Positions 34,465-42,975 of a DNA stretch of 64,000 nt are shown here, piece by piece. The notes beneath the pieces were generated by a model. It searched no databases. It saw nothing but the letters and a program-made list of their open reading frames with translations, and had not been told where the DNA came from. Source of the stretch: JABAAI01 sp965242745 (GTDB taxonomy: Bacteria; Spirochaetota; Leptospiria; Leptospirales; Leptonemataceae); NCBI GenBank assembly GCA_965242745.1, contig CBDETG010000034.1:1-64000 (forward strand). Direction: 5' to 3'. Position 1 is the first letter of the stretch. Each line of letters starts with the position of its first letter. A program made the position numbers and the translations under genes.

Positions 34465-34845
34465 TTAGGGCCTAGCATGCAAGCCTATGCGGTTCCCTTC
34501 GCTATCTAAGAAGATCGCCACAAAACCATACTCGCCTATGCTAAATTTTTCTCTGAGAATTTTCGCTTCTTTCTCACGCGCCCGATCCAGGACAAGATCC
34601 ACGTCTAAGACGCTAAAATAGATCATAACCCCCTTTTTAGAAGAGGGCTCATAATCCGGCCCTTGCATCAGAGTCCCTGTTGCGCCTGGCGCCTGCTCCA
34701 GCATGGGGAACCAAGCCATGTTGTCTTCGCCCATCTTGTGCTCCTCAAGTTCGACTTGAAAAACATATTCGTAAAAGGCCTTCGCCCTTCCCATATCGCT
34801 GACAGGTATTTCAAACCAGCCTACATTGTGATAGTGTGTACTCAT
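34465..34845 (-). CDS. VOC (glyoxalase/bleomycin resistance) family protein
   Basis: 126 residues from ATG 34845; the open frame starts at 34881 but MSTHYHNVGWFEIPVSDM is the natural beginning. The single VOC domain has FEIPVSDMGRAKAFYEYVF, MAWFPML, YFSVLDVDLVLDRAREKEA and YGFVAIFLDSEGNRIGLHA, with the C-terminal Glu before GNRIGLH as a likely metal ligand. It resembles the YaaQ/lactoylglutathione-lyase-like group whose substrates are mostly unknown. It stands alone before an untranslated stretch (34846-35134) in which nothing clear is seen. Confidence 0.85.
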   Translation of the reverse strand: MSTHYHNVGWFEIPVSDMGRAKAFYEYVFQVELEEHKMGEDNMAWFPMLEQAPGATGTLMQGPDYEPSSKKGVMIYFSVLDVDLVLDRAREKEAKILREKFSIGEYGFVAIFLDSEGNRIGLHARP

Positions 34846-35134
34846 GTTGCGCAGTCTCTTAGGATCACCGAATTTTGTCAAGCAAGTTTTGCTCTCCTGT
34901 TATTGCAACCGGGATCAAATTGATCCTTCAGTCTGACTTTAGGACACTTTTAGCAAATTCTGGCTGTAGACTTCACGGGCAAATCAAAAAAAGCTTGCTT
35001 ACTGCATCTCTTGAAACGACACTGGCCTTAGCGCATGATTGTCTGGCACAGCAGAGTCTCTTATTTACGTTACTCTATAGGCCGGGCAAATTTAGGAGCG
35101 CTTCCTTCACCTGCATATAGCCCTTAAGGAACAA

Positions 35135-35653
35135 ATGCTTATGATAGACAAAAGATTTGCAGGCTTTTCTTCTTAGCTTTGACTTGTGGTCTTGCCTTAT
35201 TATGCTTAAGCGCTTGTGAGGGCCTTCGTACACAAACTCTTAAAAAACTTTCTGTAGAGCTTGCTCATTATCGCATAAAAGTAGAGCTTGCCGCCACTGC
35301 TAAGAGCAGACAAAGAGGTCTTATGTATCGCTCTAAACTAGACGCCAATGAGGGCATGCTGTTTGTTTTCCCATATCCTCATAAGCCTGCCTTTTGGATG
35401 AAAAACACGTTTATCCCCCTGGACTTAGGCTACTTTAGCCCTGAGGCAAGGCTTATAGAATACTTTACTATGCAGCCTGGACAATGGGAAAAAGACCTAC
35501 CCTGCCTCACAGCTCACGCTCTATGCCTTAGAACTTAACGCGGGGTGGCTTCAAAACACAACATACGAAAGGGCGCTCAGCTCAAGCTTCCCTATAAAAT
35601 CCACGGGCGCTAGGACAGCGCTGCTGCGTAAAAAGCTTAGCTTAGCTCCATAA
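35135..35653 (+). CDS. DUF192-family lipoprotein, frameshifted twice
   Basis: The visible open frame 35179-35538 gives LALLCLSACEG (lipobox) and the DUF192 core RGLMYRSKLDANEGMLFVFP...FWMKNTFIPLDLGYF. Two one-base changes restore a full gene. Adding an A to the AAAA at 35150-35153 connects ATG 35135 (preceded by AAGGA), giving a start with MIDKKICRLFFLAL. Removing one A from AAAAA at 35489-35493 gives WEKTYPAS and the family tail LYALELNAGWLQ, ending at TAA 35651-35653. The repaired protein is about 172 residues. The role of DUF192 is unknown. Its end overlaps the ROK gene on the other strand by 17 bases. Confidence 0.78.
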
Positions 35654-36578
35654 AAGCTGAGGCAGCACAGCCCAAAAGAGCCGCATTGTTACCAAGGGGG
35701 CTTGTAGTGATATCGCAGCCTTGGTGCGCCAGAGGAAGACATTGACGTAAAGCATAAAGGCGCAGAGGGGCAAGTAAAACATCTCCTGCAGCAGCAATGC
35801 CTCCCCCAAGCGCTACGCATTCCAAATCCAGCAAGTTGATGACAGAAGCAATGACGGTACCTAAGGCCTTCGCCGCATCTCTGACTATGCTTTGACAGAG
35901 CAAATCGCCCTGCTTTGCCAGATCGCAAACAAGGCGCGGGGTGTATTCTTCTACTGGATGATCCAATAATGCGCTGGGGAGCTTTCTTTTCCTTATGCTT
36001 TTTGCGCTTCTTATTATGGCAGTAGCTGAAGCATAGGCTTCCAGGCAGCCTCTTTTCCCGCAGGTGCAAGGGGCGCCGTCTGGGATATAGCTCATGTGAC
36101 CAATCTCGCCAGCATAGTTGTTTTTACCTCGGAAGAACTTTTTATTTAAGACCAAGCCGCCCCCTATCCCTGTGCCCAAAGTCAGGGCCATAAAATTGCT
36201 CTTACCTTGTCCCGGTCCAAAGAGATACTCACCCTTTGCAGCGTTATTGGCATCGTTATCAATAAAAACAGGGCATGAGACTATCTTTTTCAAGAAATCC
36301 TTTATAGAGACTCCTTCCAAAGCCTTGATATTATCTATTGCCCTTAATGCGCCGCTTAGAGGATCAGCCCAGCCCGGAGCTCCTAGCCCTACGCCAACTA
36401 TGTTTTCGTTATAGACTTTTTGGCAGGCTGCCTGCAGCTTGCTTAAAATGACATCTGCGCTTTCTGAAGCATGCGTAGGGCTTTGCTCAGACTTGAGAAT
36501 ATGTCCGCTTTCTGAAACCAAGGCGCTCTTGATAAAGGTGCCGCCTAAGTCTATTGCTACTACTGTTTTTTCTGCCAT
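35637..36578 (-). CDS. ROK-family sugar kinase (glucokinase-like)
   Basis: 313 residues. N-terminal ATP-binding AIDLGGTFIKSALVSESG, VGLGAPGWADP, CPVFIDNDANNAAKGEYLFG, LGTGIGGGLVLNKKFFRG and the zinc-binding ROK signature GHMSYIPDGAPCTCGKRGCLEAYAS with the metal Cys/His set intact, plus LGGGIAAAGDVLL. It is therefore probably an active hexokinase/glucokinase and not a ROK repressor, as no helix-turn-helix is present. Exact sugar cannot be read. Confidence 0.93.
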   Translation of the reverse strand: MAEKTVVAIDLGGTFIKSALVSESGHILKSEQSPTHASESADVILSKLQAACQKVYNENIVGVGLGAPGWADPLSGALRAIDNIKALEGVSIKDFLKKIVSCPVFIDNDANNAAKGEYLFGPGQGKSNFMALTLGTGIGGGLVLNKKFFRGKNNYAGEIGHMSYIPDGAPCTCGKRGCLEAYASATAIIRSAKSIRKRKLPSALLDHPVEEYTPRLVCDLAKQGDLLCQSIVRDAAKALGTVIASVINLLDLECVALGGGIAAAGDVLLAPLRLYALRQCLPLAHQGCDITTSPLGNNAALLGCAASAFMELS

Positions 36579-36793
36579 AATGCCAGCCGTCCTTTACTAA
36601 GCGCCAGCCCCTCCATTGTGCCTACAGAGCGCTCTAAAAACACATCTATCATCGGAGCTTCGCATCCTTCGTGCGCAGGCATCTTATATCTTAGGATAAG
36701 CCCTACAGCTGTCAAGGATAAAGTAAATACCACTTCTAAATCATAATATGCCTGCGTATTTTTGCGCAGCAAAAGCGCAAAAAAACAAGACAC
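36560..36793 (-). CDS. Short hypothetical frame before the ROK kinase
   Basis: 77 residues, overlapping the ROK start by 19 bases. It has LEVVFTLSLTAVGLILRYKM and APMIDVFLERSVGTMEGLAL, which looks protein-like, but there is no motif or ribosome binding site. It may be a remnant or not expressed. Confidence 0.28.
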   Translation of the reverse strand: MSCFFALLLRKNTQAYYDLEVVFTLSLTAVGLILRYKMPAHEGCEAPMIDVFLERSVGTMEGLALSKGRLALWQKKQ

Positions 36794-37014
36794 AGTAATG
36801 CTCCCGCCTGCTTTTGCGCATTTGAAAGCTTTACAAAGGCAATATGACGACGAGCTGCTTTGCCAAGCGCATATAAAAGCGGAAGTTTGCTAAAAGAGAC
36901 GCTAGGCGGGAGAGCTTTTAGCTAGACAGAACAAAGCGCTTCTATAGTGTGAGCTTTGATCCTGCAAGTTAGGCTTCCTTTGCTTAGAGTCATAACAATT
37001 ACTTTTGTCTGCCA

Positions 37015-38973
37015 ATGCCCCCTGTAATAAAAGAAAAACAAAGAGCAGCGCTCAGGCCTAGGAAAGGCCATGCAGTAGATGCTATGCAGCAGAATGGCCA
37101 TGCATCGCAGAACTTCATTAGGGACAAACATGCGGGCTTAGATAAAAACTCGCAGCAGAATGGCCATGCAGCGCAGAACTTCATTAGAGACAAACATGCG
37201 GGCTTAGATAAAAACTCGCAGCAGAATGGCTCTGCAGCGCAGAACTTCATTAGAGACAAACATGCGGGCTTAGATAAAAACTCGCAGCAGAATGGTCTTG
37301 CAGCGCAGAACTTCATTAGAGACAAACATGCGGGCTTAGATAAAAACTCGCAGCAGAATGGCTCTGCAGCGCAGAACTTCATTAGGGACAAACATGCGGG
37401 CTTAGATAAAAACTCGCAGCAGAATGGCTCTGCAGCGCAGAACTTCATTAGGGACAAACATGCGGGCTTAGATAAAAGCTCGCAGCAGAATGGCTCTGCA
37501 GCGCAGAACTTCATTAGAGACAAACATGCGGACTTAGATAAAAACTCGCAGCAGAATGGCTCTGCAGCGCAGAACTTCATTAGGGACAAACATGCGGGCT
37601 TAGATAAAAACTCGCAGCAGAATGGCTCTGCAGCGCAGAACTTCATTAGGGACAAACATGCGGGCTTAGATAAAAACTCGCAGCAGAATGGCTCTGCAGC
37701 GCAGAACTTCATTAGGGACAAACATGCGGGCTTAGATAAAAACTCGCAGCAGAATGGCTCTGCAGCGCAGAACTTCATTAGGGACAAACATGCGGGCTTA
37801 GATAAAAACTCGCAGCAGAATGGCTCTGCAGCGCAGAACTTCATTAGGGACAAACATGCGGGCTTAGATAAAAACTCGCAGCAGAATGGTCTTGCAGCGC
37901 AGAACTTCATTAGGGACAAACATGCGGGCTTAGATAAAAACTCGCAGCAGAATGGCTCTGCAGCGCAGAACTTCATTAGAGACAAACATGCGGGCTTAGA
38001 TAAAAACTCGCAGCAGAATGGCTCTGCAGCGCAGAACTTCATTAGGGACAAACATGCGGGCTTAGATAAAAACTCGCAGCAGAATGGTCTTGCAGCGCAG
38101 AACTTCATTAGGGACAAAGAAAAACAAAGAACAGCGCTAAGACCTGAAGAATGCCACGAGGAATATAATTATTTGAAGCTTTTGAAGCAGATTTTAAGTA
38201 CGGGAGAGGAGCGCAAAGATCGTACAGGCATAGGGACTCTTAGTATTTTTGGGGCCTGCCTGCATTTTTCTTTAGACTCGTATTTCCCCCTTCTGACTAC
38301 CAAGGAGCTGCATTTCAAGTCGATCGCATATGAGCTTTTATGGTTCTTGAAAGGAGAAAGCAATGTCCGCTACCTGCAGGACAAGGGGGTGCGTATATGG
38401 GATGAGTGGGCTGATGAAGACGGCGAGCTGGGGCCTGTTTATGGGGCGCAGTGGCGCAAATGGAGTACAAATGATGGCGCAAGTATAGATCAGATTTCTG
38501 AGCTTATTGCATCGCTTCGCAATACTCCATTTAGTAGAAGGCATATATTAAGCGCTTGGAATGTCGGCGAGTTGGCGAAAATGAAACTTCCTCCCTGCCA
38601 TATCCTTGCGCAATTTTATGTGAGCAATGACAAAGGACTCTCCTGCCAATTCTATCAAAGAAGCGTCGACAGCTTTTTGGGCTTGCCCTTCAATATCGCA
38701 TCTTATGCTCTTTTGACTTATATACTAGCGAATGTATGTGGTCTTTGGCCTAAGAGGCTGAGCTTCGTGGGGGGTGATGTGCATTTGTACAAAAATCATC
38801 TCAGGCAGGCCGAAATACAGCTGCAGCGCAGGCCTTATCCATTTCCAAGACTGCGCTTGAAAAAAAACTATAGCAGCAAAAAAGCAGACTGCATAAGCAG
38901 GATCGCTTACGAAGATTTTGCGCTGGAAGACTACCGCCATCATGATAAAATACGCGCGCCCATAGCCGTTTAG
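37015..38973 (+). CDS. thyA: Thymidylate synthase ThyA with a 16-copy N-terminal repeat extension
   Basis: Thymidylate synthase (dUMP methylation with methylene-tetrahydrofolate) occupies about residues 387-652: RKDRTGIGTLSIFG, LLWFLKGESNVRYL, WDEWADEDGELGPVYGAQWR, catalytic Cys in KLPPCHILAQFYV, CQFYQRSVDSFLGLPFNIASYA and GGDVHLYKNH. In front, the same frame encodes sixteen 22-residue repeats (QNGSAAQNFIRDK followed by HAGLDKNSQ). The flanks KEKQRAALRP and KEKQRTALRP are also a duplicate pair. A second start, TTG 38173 with GAGGA at 38158-38162, would give a normal-length ThyA. Whether the extension is translated is open. Confidence 0.93.
   Translation: MPPVIKEKQRAALRPRKGHAVDAMQQNGHASQNFIRDKHAGLDKNSQQNGHAAQNFIRDKHAGLDKNSQQNGSAAQNFIRDKHAGLDKNSQQNGLAAQNFIRDKHAGLDKNSQQNGSAAQNFIRDKHAGLDKNSQQNGSAAQNFIRDKHAGLDKSSQQNGSAAQNFIRDKHADLDKNSQQNGSAAQNFIRDKHAGLDKNSQQNGSAAQNFIRDKHAGLDKNSQQNGSAAQNFIRDKHAGLDKNSQQNGSAAQNFIRDKHAGLDKNSQQNGSAAQNFIRDKHAGLDKNSQQNGLAAQNFIRDKHAGLDKNSQQNGSAAQNFIRDKHAGLDKNSQQNGSAAQNFIRDKHAGLDKNSQQNGLAAQNFIRDKEKQRTALRPEECHEEYNYLKLLKQILSTGEERKDRTGIGTLSIFGACLHFSLDSYFPLLTTKELHFKSIAYELLWFLKGESNVRYLQDKGVRIWDEWADEDGELGPVYGAQWRKWSTNDGASIDQISELIASLRNTPFSRRHILSAWNVGELAKMKLPPCHILAQFYVSNDKGLSCQFYQRSVDSFLGLPFNIASYALLTYILANVCGLWPKRLSFVGGDVHLYKNHLRQAEIQLQRRPYPFPRLRLKKNYSSKKADCISRIAYEDFALEDYRHHDKIRAPIAV
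37087..38118 (+). repeat. 66-bp in-frame tandem repeat, 16 copies
   Basis: Units of exactly 66 bases start CAGCAGAATGG at 37087 and every 66 bases to 38077; the last is partial. Variation is limited to a few positions (for example CATGCAGCG, TCTGCAGCG, CTTGCAGCG). Having no stop in either strand's matching frame, it also opens a 372-residue minus-strand frame, which is an artefact. No unique spacers exist, so it is not CRISPR. Confidence 0.97.
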
Positions 38974-39101
38974 CTAATACATGTGAGTAATCGCGCGCTT
39001 GCTTTGCTGCAGATTGCTTGAAGTAATTTTTCGTTTCGTAGGTTTTCAGGTTAAACAATTACCTGTTAGCGTGGTATATAGTAAAGAGAGGCGTGTAAAT
39101 T

Positions 39102-42100
39102 ATGAGTAATACTTTAGAAGAGTTAGCAAAGGGCAAGCCTATTACGGCCCCTGCAGAGGTGCAGGAGTTGGTAGAAAGGTTTCATTCCAATGAAGATGGA
39201 GCAAGAAAGTATAACGAAACGCAGCTGCGGCTTGAGTATGTCAATCCGCTTTTTGCATGCTTGGGCTGGGATGTGGCCAATAAGGCGGGGCGCTCCCCCT
39301 TGTATAGGGATGTCCAGCACGAATATTCTATGAGAACGCCTGAGGGGATTAGGGCTCCTGACTATTGCTTTCAGATAGGCGGGGTGCACAAGTTTTTTCT
39401 GGAAACAAAAAAGCCGTCCATCAATATAAAAAGCGATATAGGGCCCGCCTTTCAAGTGAGGCGCTATGGCTGGACAGAGCAATTACCTTTGTGCATACTT
39501 ACTGACTTTGAAGAGTTTGCCATATACGATTGTCGTTTTGAGCCTAAGGCGAAAGATCGCGCTGATTTTGCCAGGGCTCAGTATTACACTTATGAACATT
39601 ATTTGACCAAATGGCATGAGATAGCGGGTCTTTTTTCTAAGACAGCCGTACAGGAAGGCTCTTTTGATAGTTTTATTGATAAGAAGAAAAAAGGTACTTT
39701 AGAGGTCAATCGCGCCTTGATTAGAGACATGGAGGGCTGGCGTGATTTGCTGGCTAAGAACATTGCGCGGAATAATAAAAATCTCAGCGTATCACAGCTG
39801 AATTATCTGGTGCAGCTTACGATCGACCGCATTATCTTTTTGCGTATTTGCGAGGATCGCGATATAGAAGAATACGGCCAAATGCAGAAGCTGCTAAAAA
39901 AAGAGCAGGTCTATAAGGGCTTGTGCGGCATCTTTAGGCAAGCCGATGAAAAATACAATTCGGGCTTGTTTCACTTTCAAGACGAAAAGGGGCGGGGGGC
40001 GCATGATAGTGTGAGTCTTGGATTGGCTATTGGCGACAAGCCGCTTAAGGAAATTATCCGCCATCTATATTATCCTAAAAGCTCCTATGTTTTTTCTAAA
40101 ATCCCCGCTGATATACTGGGGCAGGTCTACGAGCAATTTTTAGGCAAGGTGATACGCCTGACTCCTGCGCATCAGGCTAAGGTCGAGTACAAGCCAGAAG
40201 TGCGCAAGGCGGGCGGCGTTTATTATACGCCTACTTATATAGTAGAATATATTGTGAAACATACGGTAGGCGCGCTGCTAAAAAACAAGACGCCTGCGCA
40301 GGCAAAAAAGCTGCGCGTGCTGGACCCTGCCTGCGGCTCTGGCACCTTTTTGCTGGGCGCATATCAGTATTTACTGCAATGGTATCGCGACTGCTACGCC
40401 AAAGACGCTGCCAAACATAAAAAGCTGCTTTACAAGGACGGGGCAGACGAGTGGCAGCTCAGCACGCAGGAAAAAAAGGAGATCCTGCTTAGCAACATTT
40501 ACGGCGTGGACATTGACAGGCAGGCCGTAGAAGTCACGAAGCTCTCGCTGCTCTTGAAAGTCTTGGAGGGCGAGCACAGTGATAGGCTGGATCATCAAAG
40601 GAGGATCTTTCACGAGCGCGCCCTGCCTGATCTCAGTAATAATATCAAGTGCGGGAATTCGCTGATAGGAACTGACTTTTTTTACGGCAAGAACTTAGAC
40701 ATGTTCGCGCGCGATGAGATGGAAAAGATTAACGCCTTTGACTGGGACGATGAGGCGCGCGGCTTTGGGAAAATTATGCGTGAGGGCGGCTTTGATGCGG
40801 TGATCGGGAATCCGCCATATGCGCGCCTTCAATCATTACAAGAAAGTCAACCTTACGCTATAGAGACCTATAGAAAAAATTATACAGCTGCTTCAGAAGG
40901 CAATTTTGATATTTATGTGCTATTTACTGAAAAAGGATATAAGCTGCTAAACAAAACAGGAGCTTTAGGCTTTATCCAGCCGCATAAGTTTATGCAGTCG
41001 GATTTTGGCATTGGCTTACGAAATTATTTGAGCGAAAAGAAAGCATTACAAAAAATTGTGCATTTTGGCTCCGAGCAAGTTTTTAATGCAGCGACAACAT
41101 ATACTTGTTTGATATTTTTAAGTAAAGCAAGGCAGGCGAATTTTGATTTTACGCCTGTGGAAAATCTTATTCCAGATAAGCTGCAGGAAGTAAAAACATA
41201 TAAGCTAAAGCAGCCTTTGATTGGCAATAAATGGCATTTTACGAGCCCGCAGAAAGAAAAGGTGATGCAAAAATTACATGCTCAACCTCTAAGGCTTGGT
41301 GATATAGTTAGGAAAATATTTGTTGGCTTGCAAACCAGTGCAGACTCAATTTATGTGCTTAAGGCGCTAAAATGGGACAAAAACCTACTTACTTGTTATT
41401 CTAAATCTTTAGAGAAAGAAATTAGAATTGAAGCAGGCTTGGTGAAACCTTTTTTGATGGGAAAAGACGTAAAACGTTATACAGAAGCTCGCCCTTTAAA
41501 CGTCGTAATTTTCCCCTATGAAGTTCGAAAGGGAGGCGCTAATTTGATGTCAGCGCAATATATCAAAAAAAATTTCCCTAGAGGCTGGGAATACCTTTTA
41601 GAGAATAAAAAGGGGTTGGAGGGAAGAGAAAACAGACGTTTTGAAAAAACATGGTGGCAATTTAGCCGTCCTCAAAACTTAAATGAATTTGCAACGGCTA
41701 AAATAATGGCACCAGAAATTGCTTCTTCACCTCAAATGACTTTTGATACAAATGGAAGTATGTATCATACAACCAAAGTATATAGTTTCTCTTTTCAAGA
41801 AAAGCACAACAGTAAATACTACTTAGGTTTATTAAATTCTAATATCTTATGGTTTTTCTTAACTGCTACTGGATATGTTTTGCGAGGCGGTTTTTATACT
41901 TTCAAAACGGAATATCTAAAGCCCTTCCCCATCCCAAAACTCGACCTCACCAACCCCGCCCAAAAAGCCCAGCACGATCGCATGGTGCAGCTCGTCGATC
42001 AGATGCTCGCCGCACAGAAGCAGCTGCATACATCAAAAAACGATAGCGACCGCAGGCATTATCAGCAGAAGGTAGATATACTGGACAGGCAGATAGATGC

Positions 42101-42164
42101 GCTGGTGTATGCGTTGTACGAATTGACCCCGGAGGAGATAGGGATCGTGGAGGGGAGAGGATAA
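39102..42164 (+). CDS. Type IIG restriction-modification enzyme (Eco57I-like), copy 1
   Basis: 1020 residues combining nuclease, methylase and specificity. The N-terminal nuclease has APDYCF near 85-90 and FFLETKKP near 98-105, a PD-ExK pattern. The N6-adenine methylase has motif I LDPACGSGTFLLGAYQ near 406, INAFDWDDEARGFG and motif IV NPPYARL near 570. The C-terminal third (target recognition, TaqI-like) differs from copy 2, whereas the last about 50 residues (AAQKQLHTSK...VEGRG) match again. It both cuts and methylates a short site, and the specificity cannot be read. A strong terminator follows. Probably acts as phage defence. Confidence 0.92.
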   Translation: MSNTLEELAKGKPITAPAEVQELVERFHSNEDGARKYNETQLRLEYVNPLFACLGWDVANKAGRSPLYRDVQHEYSMRTPEGIRAPDYCFQIGGVHKFFLETKKPSINIKSDIGPAFQVRRYGWTEQLPLCILTDFEEFAIYDCRFEPKAKDRADFARAQYYTYEHYLTKWHEIAGLFSKTAVQEGSFDSFIDKKKKGTLEVNRALIRDMEGWRDLLAKNIARNNKNLSVSQLNYLVQLTIDRIIFLRICEDRDIEEYGQMQKLLKKEQVYKGLCGIFRQADEKYNSGLFHFQDEKGRGAHDSVSLGLAIGDKPLKEIIRHLYYPKSSYVFSKIPADILGQVYEQFLGKVIRLTPAHQAKVEYKPEVRKAGGVYYTPTYIVEYIVKHTVGALLKNKTPAQAKKLRVLDPACGSGTFLLGAYQYLLQWYRDCYAKDAAKHKKLLYKDGADEWQLSTQEKKEILLSNIYGVDIDRQAVEVTKLSLLLKVLEGEHSDRLDHQRRIFHERALPDLSNNIKCGNSLIGTDFFYGKNLDMFARDEMEKINAFDWDDEARGFGKIMREGGFDAVIGNPPYARLQSLQESQPYAIETYRKNYTAASEGNFDIYVLFTEKGYKLLNKTGALGFIQPHKFMQSDFGIGLRNYLSEKKALQKIVHFGSEQVFNAATTYTCLIFLSKARQANFDFTPVENLIPDKLQEVKTYKLKQPLIGNKWHFTSPQKEKVMQKLHAQPLRLGDIVRKIFVGLQTSADSIYVLKALKWDKNLLTCYSKSLEKEIRIEAGLVKPFLMGKDVKRYTEARPLNVVIFPYEVRKGGANLMSAQYIKKNFPRGWEYLLENKKGLEGRENRRFEKTWWQFSRPQNLNEFATAKIMAPEIASSPQMTFDTNGSMYHTTKVYSFSFQEKHNSKYYLGLLNSNILWFFLTATGYVLRGGFYTFKTEYLKPFPIPKLDLTNPAQKAQHDRMVQLVDQMLAAQKQLHTSKNDSDRRHYQQKVDILDRQIDALVYALYELTPEEIGIVEGRG

Positions 42165-42185
42165 TCGCAGCAGGAAGGCGTGGAG

Positions 42186-42217
42186 GCTAAACGCGCCAGC
42201 GCGTTTAGCTTTTATTT
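42186..42217 (+). terminator. Rho-independent terminator
   Basis: GCTAAACGCG (42186-42195) and CGCGTTTAGC (42200-42209) form a perfect 10-bp stem with loop CCAG, followed by TTTTATTT. It ends the transcript of type IIG copy 1. Confidence 0.85.
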
Positions 42218-42310
42218 GTAAGGCGCGCAAAAAATACGTGTGTCTCATTTTGGGAAATAGCGCGCCAGATTATGCCGCACCGCATGCCCATGTACACGGC
42301 TTGCGAAGTA

Positions 42311-42330
42311 TTGTGTGCATGGGCACACAA
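42311..42330. promoter_or_regulatory. Palindrome, candidate operator of the BrnT/BrnA operon
   Basis: TTGTGTGC (42311-42318), ATGG, GCACACAA (42323-42330), 40 bases before the BrnT start. BrnA antitoxins autoregulate by binding palindromes upstream of their own genes. Overlapping TGCCCATG/CATGGGCA arms from about 42284 could form a longer alternative hairpin. Confidence 0.45.
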
Positions 42331-42369
42331 TGATAGCACCCCCTTGGCATAAGTTCAATAACTGAATTT

Positions 42370-42657
42370 GTGAATGAAATAATATTCAAGTGGCTCACCG
42401 CCAAAGCAATTGTTAATCAAAATAAACATGGTATTTCTTTCGAAGAAGCAGTCACGATTTTTGAAGATGCTCTTTCTTTAACGATAAGCGACCCCTTGCA
42501 TTCTGAAAATGAAAACCGTTATATTACAATCGGGCAGAGCAATGCGGGAAAAATTTTAGTTGTAATTCATAGGGATAGTGGCAGTGTGTTACGAATAATA
42601 AGTGCGAGGAGAGCTACGCCAAAGGAACGCAGGGATTATGAACACAGCCAAAGATGA
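42370..42657 (+). CDS. brnT: BrnT family toxin
   Basis: 95 residues from GTG 42370. The BrnT ribonuclease toxin (RelE-like fold) is recognised by NQNKHGISFEEAVTIFEDAL, SENENRYITIGQSNAGKILVV, the active-site-type residues in IISARRATPKERRDYE and the overall length. It would cleave RNA and stop translation when not bound by BrnA. BrnA overlaps the end in another frame. Adjacent restriction and defence genes suggest a role in addiction or phage abortive infection. Confidence 0.93.
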   Translation: MNEIIFKWLTAKAIVNQNKHGISFEEAVTIFEDALSLTISDPLHSENENRYITIGQSNAGKILVVIHRDSGSVLRIISARRATPKERRDYEHSQR

Positions 42658-42823
42658 CATGTTACCAGAGTATGACTTTTCAAATGGAGTTAGGGGAAAA
42701 TACGCCAGGCGATACAAAAACTCAAATGCAATTGTAATAGACCAAGACCTTATAGACAAGTTCCCTAATTCTGAGAAAGTCAATAAAGCGCTTAGAGAAT
42801 ATATCAAAATAAAAACGAGGTGA
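42638..42823 (+). CDS. brnA: BrnA family antitoxin
   Basis: 61 residues from ATG 42638, overlapping BrnT by 20 bases, the classical coupling. MLPEYDFSNGVRGKYARRYK at the N-terminus is the BrnA signature, followed by a ribbon-helix-helix-like IDKFPNSEKVNKALREYIKI that would bind the upstream palindrome as BrnT-BrnA complex. Residues before ATG 42638 in the open frame lie inside BrnT and are not needed. Confidence 0.9.
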   Translation: MNTAKDDMLPEYDFSNGVRGKYARRYKNSNAIVIDQDLIDKFPNSEKVNKALREYIKIKTR

Positions 42824-42975
42824 ATGCCTTGTCTGGCGTTGCGGAGAAAGATCTAATCTTAAAAAACTCAAAAAATAGCCCATTATTTTTATTGTGTTTT
42901 GCTTGTGGCAATGAAAAAGGGAAATCACCCGCTCTAAAAATTGCCAATCACATTATTGGCAAGAGTAACCCATGA
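42820..42975 (+). pseudogene. Candidate remnant of a three-Cys-motif partner protein (TcmP)
   Basis: A 51-residue frame from GTG 42820 overlaps the BrnA stop and shares ATGA with the following gene. It contains NSPLFLLCFACGNEKGKSPA and KIANHII, resembling the C-terminal end of TcmP proteins, which usually stand next to Gp37/Gp68 proteins. The N-terminal methyltransferase-like bulk is absent, replaced by BrnT/BrnA. It may be translated but would be non-functional. The match is from memory of the family ending and needs a profile search. Confidence 0.42.

Noticed and set aside
36999..38117. 372-residue minus-strand frame with repeated CAAEPFCCEFL
   Set aside because: It is the reverse reading of the 66-bp thyA repeat; having no stops is a property of the unit length and not evidence of a gene.
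37087..38118. CRISPR-like or noncoding satellite
   Set aside because: The period is exactly 66 and in frame with thyA, with no spacers.
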